This document shows positions 22,971-34,027 of a DNA stretch of 64,000 nucleotides, piece by piece (the first letter of the stretch is position 1; the number at the start of each line of letters is the position of its first letter). Source of the stretch: Amylostereum areolatum (taxonomy: Eukaryota; Basidiomycota; Agaricomycetes; Russulales; Stereaceae); NCBI GenBank assembly GCA_012932865.1, contig SAXG01000064.1:72952-136951 (forward strand). Direction: 5' to 3'. Below the pieces are notes generated by a model. That model saw only the letters and a program-made list of their open reading frames with translations. It searched no databases and had not been told where the DNA came from. The translations under genes were made by a program, and so were the position numbers.

Positions 22971-23419
22971 TCATAGGTCCTCCAGCCGATAGATATCGTA
23001 CGCAACTTCCTCGTACGGGTGAACCTACAGGATAGGATCGTCAAGGAATAGGACCACACGTCCAAGGCGGACCCGACGCACCTTTTTCAGCTCCTCGACG
23101 ACTTTCCTCAGCTCCGCCCTTTCCTCACTCCTGTCCTGCACACGGATCTCGACCCTATGTTCATTGACCAACTCCAGAGCCCCCACAGCGCCTACCACAG
23201 GATTGGCGCCCTCTCCCGGTATGAATTGACCTAAGTTGATGGTTCAGCGAGGGACGGCCGAGACGGGAAGGTAAACTGACCTGTGCCCTCGGTGATGAAC
23301 GCGCAGTGGTGGTAATTCCCTATGCGCCCGAGAGCCTGCGGGAGCGTGGCAAAGAGGGCGTCGAGGACGGTACGGGTATCTGCCCTCGGGCAGAAAAAGA
23401 CGAGCTTGAATGCGGTCAT
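22971..23419 (-). CDS. NIF3-like C-terminal (CutA-like) domain protein
   Basis: Exons 23281-23419, 23082-23230 and 22971-23024 give 113 residues. The product reads MTAFKLVFFCPRADTRTVL, RIGNYHHCAF, TEGTGQF, GANPVVGAVGALE and HPYEEVAYDIYRLEDL. This is the pattern of the small alpha/beta domain found inserted in, or at the end of, NIF3/YqfO proteins and also alone. In the stand-alone form the dinuclear-metal hydrolase part is absent, as here. Biochemical role is not established. Met at 23419 is chosen because it directly precedes the conserved first strand; an upstream in-frame Met at 23455 is less likely. Confidence 0.85.
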
Positions 23420-24540
23420 GACGGAAAAGACTGCATTAGCTAGAGCCCCTGACAATCTCAGAAAATCAGGGGCACGGATCGATCGGCCTGCAAATCATGC
23501 ATCCCAAGGGCGTGGAACACTAGCGCGATGCCGTCTCAAGTTCAACTCTTTGGTTTGGCTGTTAGAAGGTTACAGGCAAGCTGTTTTAGGCTTCTGTCTG
23601 TGCCCCGGGTATACTTACAATTGAGTTGGCCGCATCTTAGATTCTCAGCGCGGATTCGTTGTGACTTGTAAATGTTCACCGTTCAGCGCTTCCTCTATTA
23701 CTGTAGTAAGTTATATGCTTGCTTTTCTCCCACCATGCAGATCTGACATGACAGACTGGGCCGTGTAGGTCGCCGTTTCCTTGCCACCTACGCAATTCAA
23801 GATCTTATTGTGAAACCATTCAAGTTCTGGCAGAACGCACTTATACAGTGTAGTGGTTATCCATCGAGATGCGTGACCTTCGTCTGCGCCGAGCATACGG
23901 GAAGCCTCGGCGGATTGCCTTAGTGAGGCCTGTTTGGTTTGTGTTCCCTCACAAAATAGTTTCTCTTCCATCTCCTTTCATCGTGTGAAGTAGTATGCAT
24001 CGAATGTACATGATTCACCCTCACCCTTCCAGGACCATAACTCAGCCACAGACTGCCACTTAGCTATGGTCATATAGTGGTAGTGGTTTATCACTCGGGA
24101 TTTTGAATGCTGCTTTCGTACGTCGATGAATTTTCCGGAACCCAGGTTCGACCCTGGTATGACCTTGCTATCTCGTGATCGTTAATTTTAAGCTTTCACA
24201 GACTCACAGCGAAAGTACGCTCTAGATGACACCTCCAAGTCATCTCGGCATTTTCCGAAGCATGTCGATGAGCTTGGGGAAGCGGTAGTGAGACCTTGTA
24301 TACATGTAGCATATCTGAAGTGGTGCTATCTAGTCCCATCCTGTCATTTCATCAATTGCACATCCAGAAATATCAGATTTTGAGTGACTCGGAGACAGAA
24401 AAAATGGGAGTAAATACAAAGTAAATACGATTAAATATGGACATGAATAAATATCCTCCTCTTCATATTCGTAGTTTTTCGTATCAATTATAATACGGTC
24501 TCTCGAGATATTTACTTGTATTTGTTGAACACTAAAAGTA
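23420..24540. other. Intergenic, ending in an AT-rich patch
   Basis: No gene supported. 24390-24530 is notably AT-rich against the surroundings and contains related words in opposite orientation (GTAAATACAAAGTAAATAC near 24411 and TATTTACTTGTATTTG near 24510) that could pair. Confidence 0.45.
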
Positions 24541-24650
24541 ACTTAAGCTTCAAGCCTTCAACTTCAGTTTTCAACTTCAAGTCTTCAAGCTTCAAGTCTT
24601 CAAGTTTTCAAGCTTCAAGCTTCAAGTTTCAACGACAAATTACAAGTTTA
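24541..24650. repeat. TTCAAGCTTCAAG-type short tandem repeat
   Basis: Imperfect repeats of CTTCAAG/TTCAAC (for example AAGCTTCAAGTCTTCAAG). The tract touches the 3' side of the minus-strand repeat copy that follows. Similar tracts lie at 39190-39240, 40371-40410 and 55614-55662. Confidence 0.7.
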
Positions 24651-25215
24651 CAACGCTCTACGACCACGAGCCATCTGGAACGTGGACCAGGGCCCATGTC
24701 CAACCTCCAACGTCCAGGACCACCACAGTTATTTGGAACTGACAATTGGATTTGGAAGCGTGAGCTCACCAGACCGCCGTGGTAGTAAAAAACACCGCGC
24801 TGGAAATATCTGGACGACAGATACCGTCCGTGCGTCAGCCTGAATGCCGGAGGAGAAATACTAGAGAAATAGCCCCATACCGATCCCCGTTCGTTCAAGG
24901 CTTGCTTCGGCTCGAGCACCAAGTCGGCCGGCACGTCCCCAGGGATGGTAGGGCCAGGGGGGTCTGCTGGGTTACGATTAAGGCGAGTTCAGGATTCCCG
25001 GGTACGGAAACGATCGCAATCGGTGTTTCGTCGTGGCACCCCACTTCGTCCCTCAGGTCTAAGACCGCGCGCGCTCCAACGCTGAGATTGTATCAACGTA
25101 AGGCCAGTGTCCTCCTCCCACCACGCCACGATGGGGCCTATCTCCACTTCCCACCCTCCCACTCTTCGAAGCGCGTGCTTGAGATAGCTGAATGGCATGA
25201 GACCTTGACAGGATG
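24651..25215 (-). repeat. Dispersed repeat copy X3 with remnant coding sequence
   Basis: Read on the minus strand, 24880-25200 encodes RRVGGWEVEIGPIVAWWEED, then the element's second block (ETPIAIV, ALIVTQQ, and ADLVLEP in another frame). The same blocks in the same order occur at 39440-39800 and 40690-41010. The frame changes between the two blocks; relative to X1, about four extra bases (GCGC) lie just before the junction. Boundaries are approximate: the 3' side merges into the TTCAAG tract at 24541-24650. I do not recognise the encoded protein. Confidence 0.7.
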
Positions 25216-25873
25216 CGTGCCAGACCGCGGGATTAATCACGCGACGTCCGTCCTCAATGAGGATATCTGTACGACTAGAGGTCAAGTGAGCTAGAGAAAA
25301 CCGAAGGCTATTGGGCGAACGGAGAATACTTGATAGTCTTGTCTCGAACCGAAGAGGATTGAACGTGGACGTACCGGAAACAAGTAGGCAGGTTAACTTA
25401 CGGTTGATCATAGTCTGAGTCTCCGAGTCCGACAGCCGAAGATGCCCGGCGAGCACGATGGCGTCCAATGGGAGGTAGACAGAGAGCAGCAGGAGGTAGA
25501 TGACGTGTAATATTATGATGAAGAGATTTATACAGGACATCGCACGGCCGATACGCAAGAGGGAGTATATGAGGTGTATGACGGCACGTACGTATATACG
25601 CAGTCGAGATGGGATGGAACGGGGGGCGTGTGTCCGTGGTACAACAGGCGCGAAAAACAACGAAGCCCGGCACCCAACTCGTATCCTAGACGCACATAGA
25701 CATAGACAGATTTCACAACAGACGAGACGGAGGCAACAGCATACGGAGGCAAGAAGCAACGGAAGCAGATAAATACTAAGCAAAAAAAAAACATGTGCGG
25801 GAGGGGGGCGGATGGATGGAGGGTGAGAGACGGACGGACAGATGGGCGGGAGAGAGGGTGGTGCAAAAGAAGA
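25216..25873. other. Intergenic downstream of the F-BAR gene
   Basis: No gene is supported. Short open frames on the minus strand lie upstream of X3 and could be an extension of that element. Confidence 0.45.
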
Positions 25874-26518
25874 CTAGAAGAGGTGCACAAAATTGCTCGG
25901 GAAGATGTGTCGCCCAGGTATCCTCCTCGCCTCGTCCAGCAACTCACCGCTCCACCACCCGTCCTCCGGCGTCGCCGTGACCGCGATGATGTCCCCCGCC
26001 TGGAAATCAAACTCCTCCGGGATCGTCGCCGAATAATCATACAACGCTTTCACTGCGCCCGCAACGAAGACGCATCAGCGATCTCCCTCCACCGCGCGAC
26101 AAAGAGGAGAACTGACCGTAGAAAAGCACGCCCCGCCCGTCCTCCGTGTACTGCCGCGTCGGCGGCACGACCTGCGGGTGCTGCTGCGGCGGCTGGGTCA
26201 GCGCCAACGGCTGAGGCGACGGCGACCGATTCGCAGGCCCAGGACTGACCCCGCCTCTGTACCCACCGTACCCGCCCTGCTGAGGCTGCGACGGATATCC
26301 CTGATGCTGAGGCGGCGGACCCTGATAATAAGTCTCCCGACGCCGACGGACCTCGATGTGCCCCCCCGGGACCTCCCCCAGGCCGCCCCGCACCATTAGG
26401 CTGCTGCCCGTACCCGACCTGCGGCGGGGGCTGCGGTTGGGCGTACTGCGCACCAGCGTTCGCGTACGGGTGTCCGGACGGTGCGCCGTACCCCTGCGGC
26501 ACGTACGCAGGCTGCGGT

Positions 26519-26578
<60 letters not shown>

Positions 26579-29165
26579 TGCTGGCCCTGCGTCGGCTGGA
26601 ATCCGTACGAGCGCGTCGGGGACTGCTGCGGTGCGCCGTACTGGTTCTGCGGCGGGTACCCGTTGCTGACGCTCGGCCTGCGCTGGATGACCTGACCAGG
26701 CGGGGCCTGGAGCTGGGGCGGCTGGTACTGGGACGGGGGCGGCTGCTGCGCCTGGCCGAGGGACGGGCGTTGCTGGTGTTGCTGGTACGCCTCCGCCATC
26801 GAGTCCATGGCGACGTTCCCGTTCGGATCGAGCTGGATGCCGACGCTGTTCGGCGGCGGGTTGGGCGAGCGCCCGCTCGATCGATAATCCAAGCTGCCCC
26901 TGCCGGACATGGCGGGGCTCGCGCTGCGCGAGGGCGGGCCCAACGACGGCTGTCGGACGGGATGGCGGAGGGACGGGCTCGGGCTGCGTCCGTTGGCGCC
27001 GATGCCCGCGTGGCCTTCGCGACTGACAGGACGGTCGAGGTTCTGTTGTCCGTTGAAGCTGCCCCGTCGGCTGTTCGACCGGCTCCGACGTTGCTCTACC
27101 TCTCCGGGGAAGCTCTGCTGGTACGTGCCCAAAACGTTGTCCACGACGGGCGCCGCGGCGGGCGGCGGCGGACGCATGAACGCGGCCGTGGGCTGGCCGC
27201 TTGGCGAGGACGGCCGCGAGGAAGGGGCCTGGAGCGGGTACGCGCCTACGACGAGCTCGGCTGAGTTGCGGTAATCCCGATTGCGGTCGTTCGGGTTGGG
27301 CGGAGGCGGACCGAGGTTCCTGGGCGGGGACGTGGACGACGAGCCGGCGGGGACCGCACCGCCATCCAGCGTGTTCTTCCGCGTGCCGCTGCGCCCGACG
27401 CCTGCGCCCGCCTCGTTCCTCAACGTGGTCAACACGCGCATCATCGGGTCCGTCTCGTCGCCAACCGAGGGCGCCGCGCCGGGCGGTCCACGACCGCCGC
27501 CCTGGTGATGCGGCTGCTGTTGCTGCTGTTGCGGGTTCTTGTTGACGTCGACCTCGTACGGGTTGCCGCCGACGACGAGCATCGTCTTGTGCGTCGTCGC
27601 GTCCGCCATCGGCGCCCCGCCCGCGGTGCCGGGTCGGCCGCTCGCGGGCGCCGCGCCGTTCGCGTTCGAGGGGGAGACCGGGACGCGCGCGCTCGCGCGG
27701 CTCTGCGAGCGCGGGGCGTCGCCCATGGAGTTGCGGCCCCCGGCGCCGACGCCTGCGGTGTTCACGACCGGTTCGTCGTCCTGCTGCTGGGGCGCCGCGG
27801 AAGCGGAGGGAAGGCGGGTGGCGCGTTGAGATATGCGCGTGAATTGAGCGGGGCGCGTGGTTGCCTTGGCGTTGGCGGAGGGGAGGGGCCCGCCGTCGGC
27901 GGAGGAGTAGCTGATGAACTGGGGCGGGTCGGGGATGAGGTTGCCCGTGCCGTAGTTGTACACAAAGTTCTCCTCGTCCTTTTCGGGCTCGAACTGCTCG
28001 AGGGCGAGGCGGAGGCGCTCGCAGGACTGGGACGGGGAGGGGCGCGATCAGATGGGGGAGGGGTGGCGCGGAGAGGGGATCACTGACCTCGTCGTCGGAG
28101 ACGCAGACGATGGAGACGGCGTTGGCGTACGCCCAGACGTTGTCCTTGGTGAACTCCATCCGATCGTCCTCGAGGTCCTGGCAGCTGTCGCAGAAGGCCT
28201 TTCCAGTCCTGCTCCCACTTGGCGACACTGTCCTGGAGCGCGCGGGCAAAGTTGGCAAAGTCGCGCTCGTTGGCCTGGACGGTCTGCTGCGCGCGCTCGA
28301 GCTTGAGCGTGATGCGTTCGAGGTCCTTGCCCTGCACGAGGGAGCTCTGGGCGGTGTACGAGTTGATGCGGAGGCAATCGGCCTCGTACTTTTCGCGGGC
28401 CTTGTTGACGTGGGCCTCCTGCGCCTGCTTGTTTTTGAACTGCTTCTCGATCGCGGTTTGGTAGACCTTGCAGGTGGTGCGCCTGCCGGGCGACGAAGGC
28501 GCTCGCGGGGCCTTCGAGATCGTTGCGGATCTGCTGGGAGAGCTGGAGGTGGAAGCCGGACTGCTTCTCGGTCTCCTGGCGAAGGCTGTCGAGCGAGTTG
28601 CGGAATTCGCTGGTGGCAGGTCAGTTGGGGGGCGAGGCAGGGGGCGGCGAGGCGGCGACGGACCCTATCTCATCACGGCCCACAGGCGTCTTCGCCAGCT
28701 TGGCCATCCGTTTCGCGTAGTCTTCCTCGATCAGCGACCTAAACGGGGCCGACGTGGTCAGCGTCGGCGACGGCGCTGGGACCGGGACCCGCCACGCACC
28801 TCTCCTTCCAGAAATTGCGAAGCTCCTCCATCGTCCGCGCCGCGCCCCTCATGCGGGCGAACAAAACGTCGACTCCCTCCATCGCCGAGGCCCCAGAAAG
28901 CGTTGCAGTAGTCGGAGGATCGGACGGCGGGGTCGGGGGAGCTCGCGCGGGCGAACTTGGAGAGCGAGGTGGAGGACGCCTGGCGTCGTGCGGTCATGGT
29001 GAAGGTGGGGGTTCGAAAGAGCGGCGTGGTCGCGCTCGAGCGCCGTGTTTGAGACTGCCGGGATTTGCCGAGCGAGGACGTCTTGGGCATGTACCAGCTC
29101 TGCACGCTGCTTTGCATGCTCTGCGAGATGCTCGCCGACGCCGTTCGACGCTGCCGCAGCGACAT
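25874..29165 (-). CDS. F-BAR and SH3 domain protein (Imp2/Cdc15/Hof1-like cytokinesis protein)
   Basis: The N-terminal basic leader is followed by an F-BAR domain: SSDYCNAFWGLGDGG, LFARMRGAARTMEELRNFW, SLIEEDYAKRMAKLAK, AREKYEADCLRINSYTAQ, LERAQQTVQANERDFANF and FTKDNVWAYANAVSIVCVSD. A long Pro/Gln/Ser-rich disordered region comes next, with a 20+ residue polyglutamine run. The C-terminus is an SH3 domain (VKALYDYSATIPEEFDFQAG ... GWWSGEL ... FPSNFVHLF). Proteins with this plan bind membrane and organise the contractile ring or endocytic sites. The conserved frame is broken by four extra bases: about 28876, 28476, 28202 and in a C7 run at 26361-26367. All are one-base gains and splice signals and codon structure elsewhere are good, so assembly error is the simplest reading; a recent pseudogene is the alternative. 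The start at 29165 is the first Met. Confidence 0.85.
26521..26583 (-). repeat. CAG/CTG trinucleotide repeat (polyglutamine)
   Basis: About 21 CTG units on the plus strand, nearly pure, encoding glutamine in the F-BAR protein's disordered region. The tract is likely to vary in length between strains. Confidence 0.95.
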
Positions 29166-29369
29166 GTTGGACGCGGGGCTGACTCAACGAAGCCCACGAA
29201 AGAGCTGAAATCGACTCCCGTGCGCCCCGTCGGCGTCTGTGTGATCGCACAGGCCAGCATCGCAACACACTCGTTCGGGACATTCGTTCGTGAGAAGGAC
29301 GAGACAGGGGGCGGGAATTACAGGAGGTTCATACATAAAAGAAAATGCAGGGTAGATACACGGACGCCG

Positions 29370-30385
29370 TCACAGCTGGCCGATGCGCTGCTGCATCTTT
29401 TCCTTCATCGTCTGGTAGGCGTTCATGATCGTCTGTTCGTTGATCACGATCTCTGACGAGTCGGCTTTTGGTCGACTGACGCGCGAGGCGATGGTCGTCG
29501 AATCTGTTTCCACGATGATCCTGGGAGAAACGAGGCGTGTTAGCGGGGCGCGCGGGAGAATGTAGGGGAGAATATAGGGAGAGGGAGCATCCACTGCGAG
29601 CATGGCAGGGATTTTCTCGTAGCAAAATGTCAACATTCATGCTGGAAACGGGCCAGAGCTCTCCCAGGAAACAAGGGTGGTACAACTGGCGGAAAAGCCT
29701 ATGATTTCACGCCTTTCCCGTCCACTCTGGTATCACCCGATGATATGCTGCCATGCTGGCAGCGATGTGCATTCGAACCGGAATGTCCAGCCAATGATTC
29801 ACCCATCGAGATGTCTCAGACAGCCAGAGGGTGCATAGCTCGTCGATGATCGAACAGGGCTGGGCAATACTCATGGAGAAGGAGATGAACACGCACCCGT
29901 CGTCGATCGTTTCGTCCAAACACAGCACCACGAGGTCCAAGTTCTCCAGCACCGCGCGCTTCTCTACCTGGTTTCGTAGCAGCATGTGGATGGCGTCGGA
30001 AAAGGCGGCGAGCGCCGAGTGCAGCATGAGCTCGTTCTCGGACGGGCTGCCGAGGAGGTAGAAGATGAGGTCGAGAGAGTGTTTGTACACGGCTAGATGC
30101 CCGTCGTAGAGGATGATATCGCCTATGGAACAACCGCGCGTATGGTCAAAACGATCGGTATGGACAGTGGATGAGAGCAGACGGACCTCCCGCCTTCTTC
30201 GTCTTTTGGAACAAGCCCTTCTCGAACGCCCGCTGCTCTTTCAACGACGGCAGCGCCTTGTTTGGCTCCTTCCCGCCGAGGTAGGTCTGCCCTTTGGGGG
30301 TGTAGTACTTGGCCATGACGCGGTGCCCGTCCGTGTCGAGGATGACGAACGCGTTGACGGCGTAGAGCGAGAGGTTCATGGTCAT
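29370..30385 (-). CDS. RET3: Coatomer subunit zeta
   Basis: Exons 30187-30385, 29897-30122 and 29370-29520 give 191 residues. The small subunit of the COPI F-subcomplex, which coats Golgi-to-ER vesicles. Conserved blocks are NLSLYAVNAFVILDTDG, RVMAKYYTPKGQTY, DIILYDGHLAVYKHSLDL, SPSENELMLHSALAAFSDA, VLENLDLVVLCLDETIDDG and IIVETDSTTIASRV, in the order known for zeta-COP and sigma-adaptin relatives. The frame is intact throughout, and the length is usual. Met 30379, two codons later, is equally possible and matches the usual MNLSLY start better. The F-BAR gene follows 205 bp downstream on the same strand. Confidence 0.95.
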
Positions 30386-30412
30386 TTTCCGCCTGAAAAG
30401 GCAGACGAGCGT

Positions 30413-30884
30413 TCATCGGACATTCCCATGTTCACCTGAGCCCGGAGAACACTCACTACAGTGGATGATGAGAGCGTCGGGCCCACGGGGGTCGGTGCGG
30501 ACGTGGAGGTGAGGTGTCTGTAATGGACCTTCCGAAACAGGCAACTCGGGCGCGCCTCCCACTTCACCGCGAATTGCCCGCGGCGCAAAGCCCGTGAACA
30601 CCACATTCTCATTCAGGTATCCATTGCCCACAGGGAGACCAACGCAAAAGCATGCAAAATAAGGTGTGTATGGAGAGCGAAGATACGTTAATATGTGATC
30701 GCAGGCCTTCTAAGTCCTTACGAATATGTACTAGTACCTTGAGGTGGTATATACAGGAGTTCCGGTTGTTTTGATACGACGCCGACAAGTACTGACGTGC
30801 GATTGCCTCCATCATCATGGCCATTTGCAGCCAAGTTAGAGTCTGCAGATGGACTTCATACCGTACGGCCGTGAAGTCGGGCAT
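30413..30884 (-). CDS. Small hypothetical protein
   Basis: A two-exon model (30738-30884 and 30413-30607; donor AAG|GTACTA, acceptor ATGAG) gives 113 residues in frame. Exon 1 reads MPDFTAVRYEVHLQTLTWLQ, with a Met-rich helix after it. Exon 2 reads NVVFTGFAPRAIRGEVGGAP and a His/Pro-rich tail. No family is recognised. The acceptor is poor, and the model lies directly upstream of the coatomer zeta start, so part of it could instead be that gene's leader. Confidence 0.35.
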
Positions 30885-31626
30885 TCCCTGCGAGACGATC
30901 CGTTTTGCACCGTGGTGGGCTTTGAGTGCCAGATCAAGAAGGGGCTATTTGCGGACTGCAGGACCACGATGCTACGAAGCGCAGACAGAGCGCTGAAGGA
31001 ACGCGTCCGTGGACCAGTGTAGTGTAGTGCGACAGACTGAAACGGTGTGCCCTTTCATCTCGACACGTCCGACGTCTCACGCCCTGATGCGATAGCTTTG
31101 AAATAGCCCCGGAAGGTGGAGGGTTCGAGTTGGAGCGGGCGAGCAAAGGAAGTTCATGTGCTGGGGAGAAGGAGTGTGATCTACTGGAGGCCCGAGGGAG
31201 TTGAATGGGTTGCATCATGCATGGAAAGCGAAGGGGGAGAGAAGGGCGGTCACGGGACCGGGCGGGGAGGCTTATCTGGGAGAGAAATGATGGGGGGCTG
31301 TGATTGGGCGGGGAGTGCCAGCGAAGGGCTCGAAAGGCGCGGAGTGGAACGGTTTCTGTCACTCCAACTCCTTCGTCGTCCGTTCGTTTTTCGTTGGCCG
31401 GTCGAGTCTGTTTCTTTATCTATAAGTACACCGCACTCCTCTCTTTTTTGTGTGCGTGTTCTTTTTTCACACCCCCATCGCTCTTTGGCGTATACCCCCC
31501 CGTCCGACTCTGTCCACACACCCCCTCCCCCCCACGCTCCCTACCTTCTCTAACTTTTTTCTTTCTCCTCCTTTCCCCCCCATTGTCTTCCCCCCTCCAT
31601 CCACTCCTTTCTCCACATATTCCATC
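30885..31626. promoter_or_regulatory. Promoter region of the MRN1-like gene, pyrimidine-rich
   Basis: From about 31390 to 31620 the plus strand is strongly C/T-rich with runs of C, ending shortly before the start codon at 31627. TATCTATAAG lies near 31417. Long CT tracts upstream of start codons are common in highly expressed fungal genes; use here is inferred. Confidence 0.5.
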
Positions 31627-34027
31627 ATGGACGACACACAGACAGCCTTTTCTCCACAGTACCCCCCCTACGGCTTCGACATCGAAATGATGAAGGTTCG
31701 TGTCCACTCTCTGCTTCGTGGCATTCTCTCACCCCTCCTCCACCAGCGACCCATCGACACTGACAGCGGCCCCGGTGCCAAAAAGGCCCGCTGGTCCCCC
31801 ACCTCTTACCCTAATGGCCAGTTGCCCTCGGCAGGCGGTGCAGGTTCGAACCAACCCCGCGACATGTTCGCCAACTACGGCTACGGTCCCCAAGCCACCC
31901 AGTCCTTCAACGGCTCTTCTCCCACCGTCCCCAGCCTCGTCATCCCCAACAGCCCTCTCTACTCCACCAACCTCAACACCCCGACCACGCCGATGAACCC
32001 CCCGCTCAGCCCCAACACCGCCAACGCCATGGCCCAGCAGCAGCACCTCCAGCAGCAACAGCAGCAGAACGCGAACTACGGCTTCGGCGGCTACAGCCTT
32101 CTTGGCATGACCATGCCCGGCATGATGGGCTTCCCCTACCAAAACCAGATTGGCAACTTCCAGCAGGTCGGTCTTGCTTCCCTCTCTCATGCGATTGTGT
32201 GTCTCGAGCGACTCGAGTCGATTTCGCACGCTCCTTTCGTTCCCCCGAGCACGTCCGCCCACTCCCTCTTCGTGGACACGACGTCGCCCAGGGCAACCTC
32301 AGGGCCGTGCCCAATCTTCCCGGACCCCTCTAGATCACAATGGCTGTGCGAGAATGCTGATTTTTGACCTAGAACCTCAACCAGCGCCTGCCCACCCTCA
32401 GCATCCCGTCCCCGACCCTAGGCCCCTACTCGGCCCTGTCCGCCGTCTTCGGCGCAACCCAGAACGCGACCGGTCGCACCGTCTACGTCGGCAACCTCCC
32501 CGCCGCCGCCTCCGTCGACGAGCTCCTCAACCTCGTCCACTTTGGCCCGCTCGAGTCCATCCGCATCCTCCCCGAGAAGTCCTGCGTTTTCCTCTCCTTC
32601 CTCGACGGCTCCACGGCCGCCGCATTCCACGCCGACGCCACCATCAAGAAACTCGCCCTGCACGGCCAGGAGCTCAAGATCGGTTGGGGAAAGCCCTCGC
32701 CCGTGCCCAGCCAGGTCGCGCTCGCCATCAGCCAGAGCAACGCCAGTCGCAACGTCTACCTCGGCGGTCTCGACGAGAACATCACCGAGGAGCAACTCCG
32801 GGATGATCTCAGCCGGTTCGGGCTGATTGATCAAGTGAAGATCGTCAGGGACAAGAACATCGGTTTCGTCCACTTCCTGAGCATCTCCGTGGCTACCAAG
32901 GTTCGTTGCTCCCACCTCCCCTCATTTTCCTGGAGCTTTTTTTCCTGACTTGGCGTGTGACAGGTCGTGAACACCCTGCCCACCGAGCCCGCCTGGGCGG
33001 GCAAGCGCGTCAACTACGGCAAGGACCGCTGCGCGTACATCCCCAAGTCGCAGCAGGCCGCCGCGCAACAAGCCCAGGCCGCCGCCGCCCAGTCGCTCGT
33101 CGCCCAATCCGCGGCCGCGCTCTCGCCGATCAACACGAACACGGGCGGCCCCGCGTTCTCGCCCTTTTCGCCGTTCACGCCGTTCAGCCCCGAGCAGATG
33201 TCCGCGACGACCGCCGGCCTGAACCGCACCGTGTACCTGGGCAACATCCACCCCGAGACCACGACCGAGGACCTGTGCAACGCCATCCGCGGAGGCGTCC
33301 TTCAGAGCATGCGGTACATGCAGGACAAACACATCGCTGTGCGCATTCATCCCCCCCCCCCTCCCGCTGTCGTCTCCGTGTCTCACTTTTTTTTGTTGAT
33401 ACTTTCTCTAGTTCGTCACGTTCATCGACCCCGCCGCGGCGTTGATGTTCTTCCAGGCGGCGTCCTTACCAGGGCCTCACGCTCAACAACCGCCGACTGA
33501 AGGTTGGATGGGGCAAGAACTCAGGCCCGCTCCCGCCCGCGCTCGCGCTCGCGGTGCACTCGGGCGCGACGCGGAACGTGTACATCGGGAACGTGGAGGA
33601 CTTCGAGGCGTTCAGCGAGGAGAAGCTCAAGCGCGACTTTGGCGAGTACGGCGACATCGAGCTCGTGAACTTCCTCAAGGAGAAGAACTGCGCCTTCGTG
33701 AACTTCACCAACATCTCGAACGCGATCAAGGCCATCGACGGCGTCAAGAACAAGCCGGACTACGCCAACCTGCGCATCGCGCACGGGAAGGACCGCTGCG
33801 CGAACCCGCCGCGCTCGGGCCCGCCGGGCGGGTCGAGCGGCGGCCGGCGCTCGGCGAGCGGGAATGGACCGGTCTCGGCCGGGCCGGTGCCGAGCGAGGA
33901 CGCGCAGATGTTCACGAAGGAGGAGGTCGACGAGGCGATGGCGCTCGACACGACCCCGATCGACATCGCGCCCGAGGTGTCGCTGAACGGGCACGACGCC
34001 GCGCCCGCCGCGGTCGCGGTCGCTTGA
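31627..34027 (+). CDS. MRN1: RNA-binding protein with four RRMs, Mrn1-like
   Basis: Exons 31627-31695, 31747-32166, 32373-32900, 32964-33338 and 33412-34027. A Gln/Pro/Asn-rich N-terminus (residues 20-180, with a short polyQ) precedes four RRMs, whose RNP2-like starts are [37 protein letters not shown] and [13 protein letters not shown], with RNP1-like partners [15 protein letters not shown] and CAFVNFTN. The block [20 protein letters not shown] between RRM2 and RRM3 is characteristic of yeast Mrn1 and its fungal relatives, which bind mRNA. The last exon has one base too many: near 33464-33466 the expected [19 protein letters not shown] needs one T less. Total length 2008 nt confirms the single-base excess. 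Everything after it is in frame to the stop. Confidence 0.9.

Noticed and set aside
24135..24165. tRNA T-arm-like sequence (CCAGGTTCGACCCTGG)
   Set aside because: The loop is one base too short for a T-loop, and no acceptor, D or anticodon arms can be formed around it.
24989..25783. 264-residue minus-strand frame as a full gene
   Set aside because: Its second half is the repeat X3, broken against the other copies; the first half is Leu/Cys-rich with no family likeness. It is kept only as part of a repeat.
26521..26583. CRISPR-like regular repeat
   Set aside because: It is a trinucleotide repeat without spacers inside an exon.
26356..28740. Long plus-strand open frames opposite the F-BAR gene
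   Set aside because: They are mirror frames of a GC-rich coding strand and of the CAG tract; they give Arg/Leu-rich low-complexity peptides, and the minus strand has clear domains.
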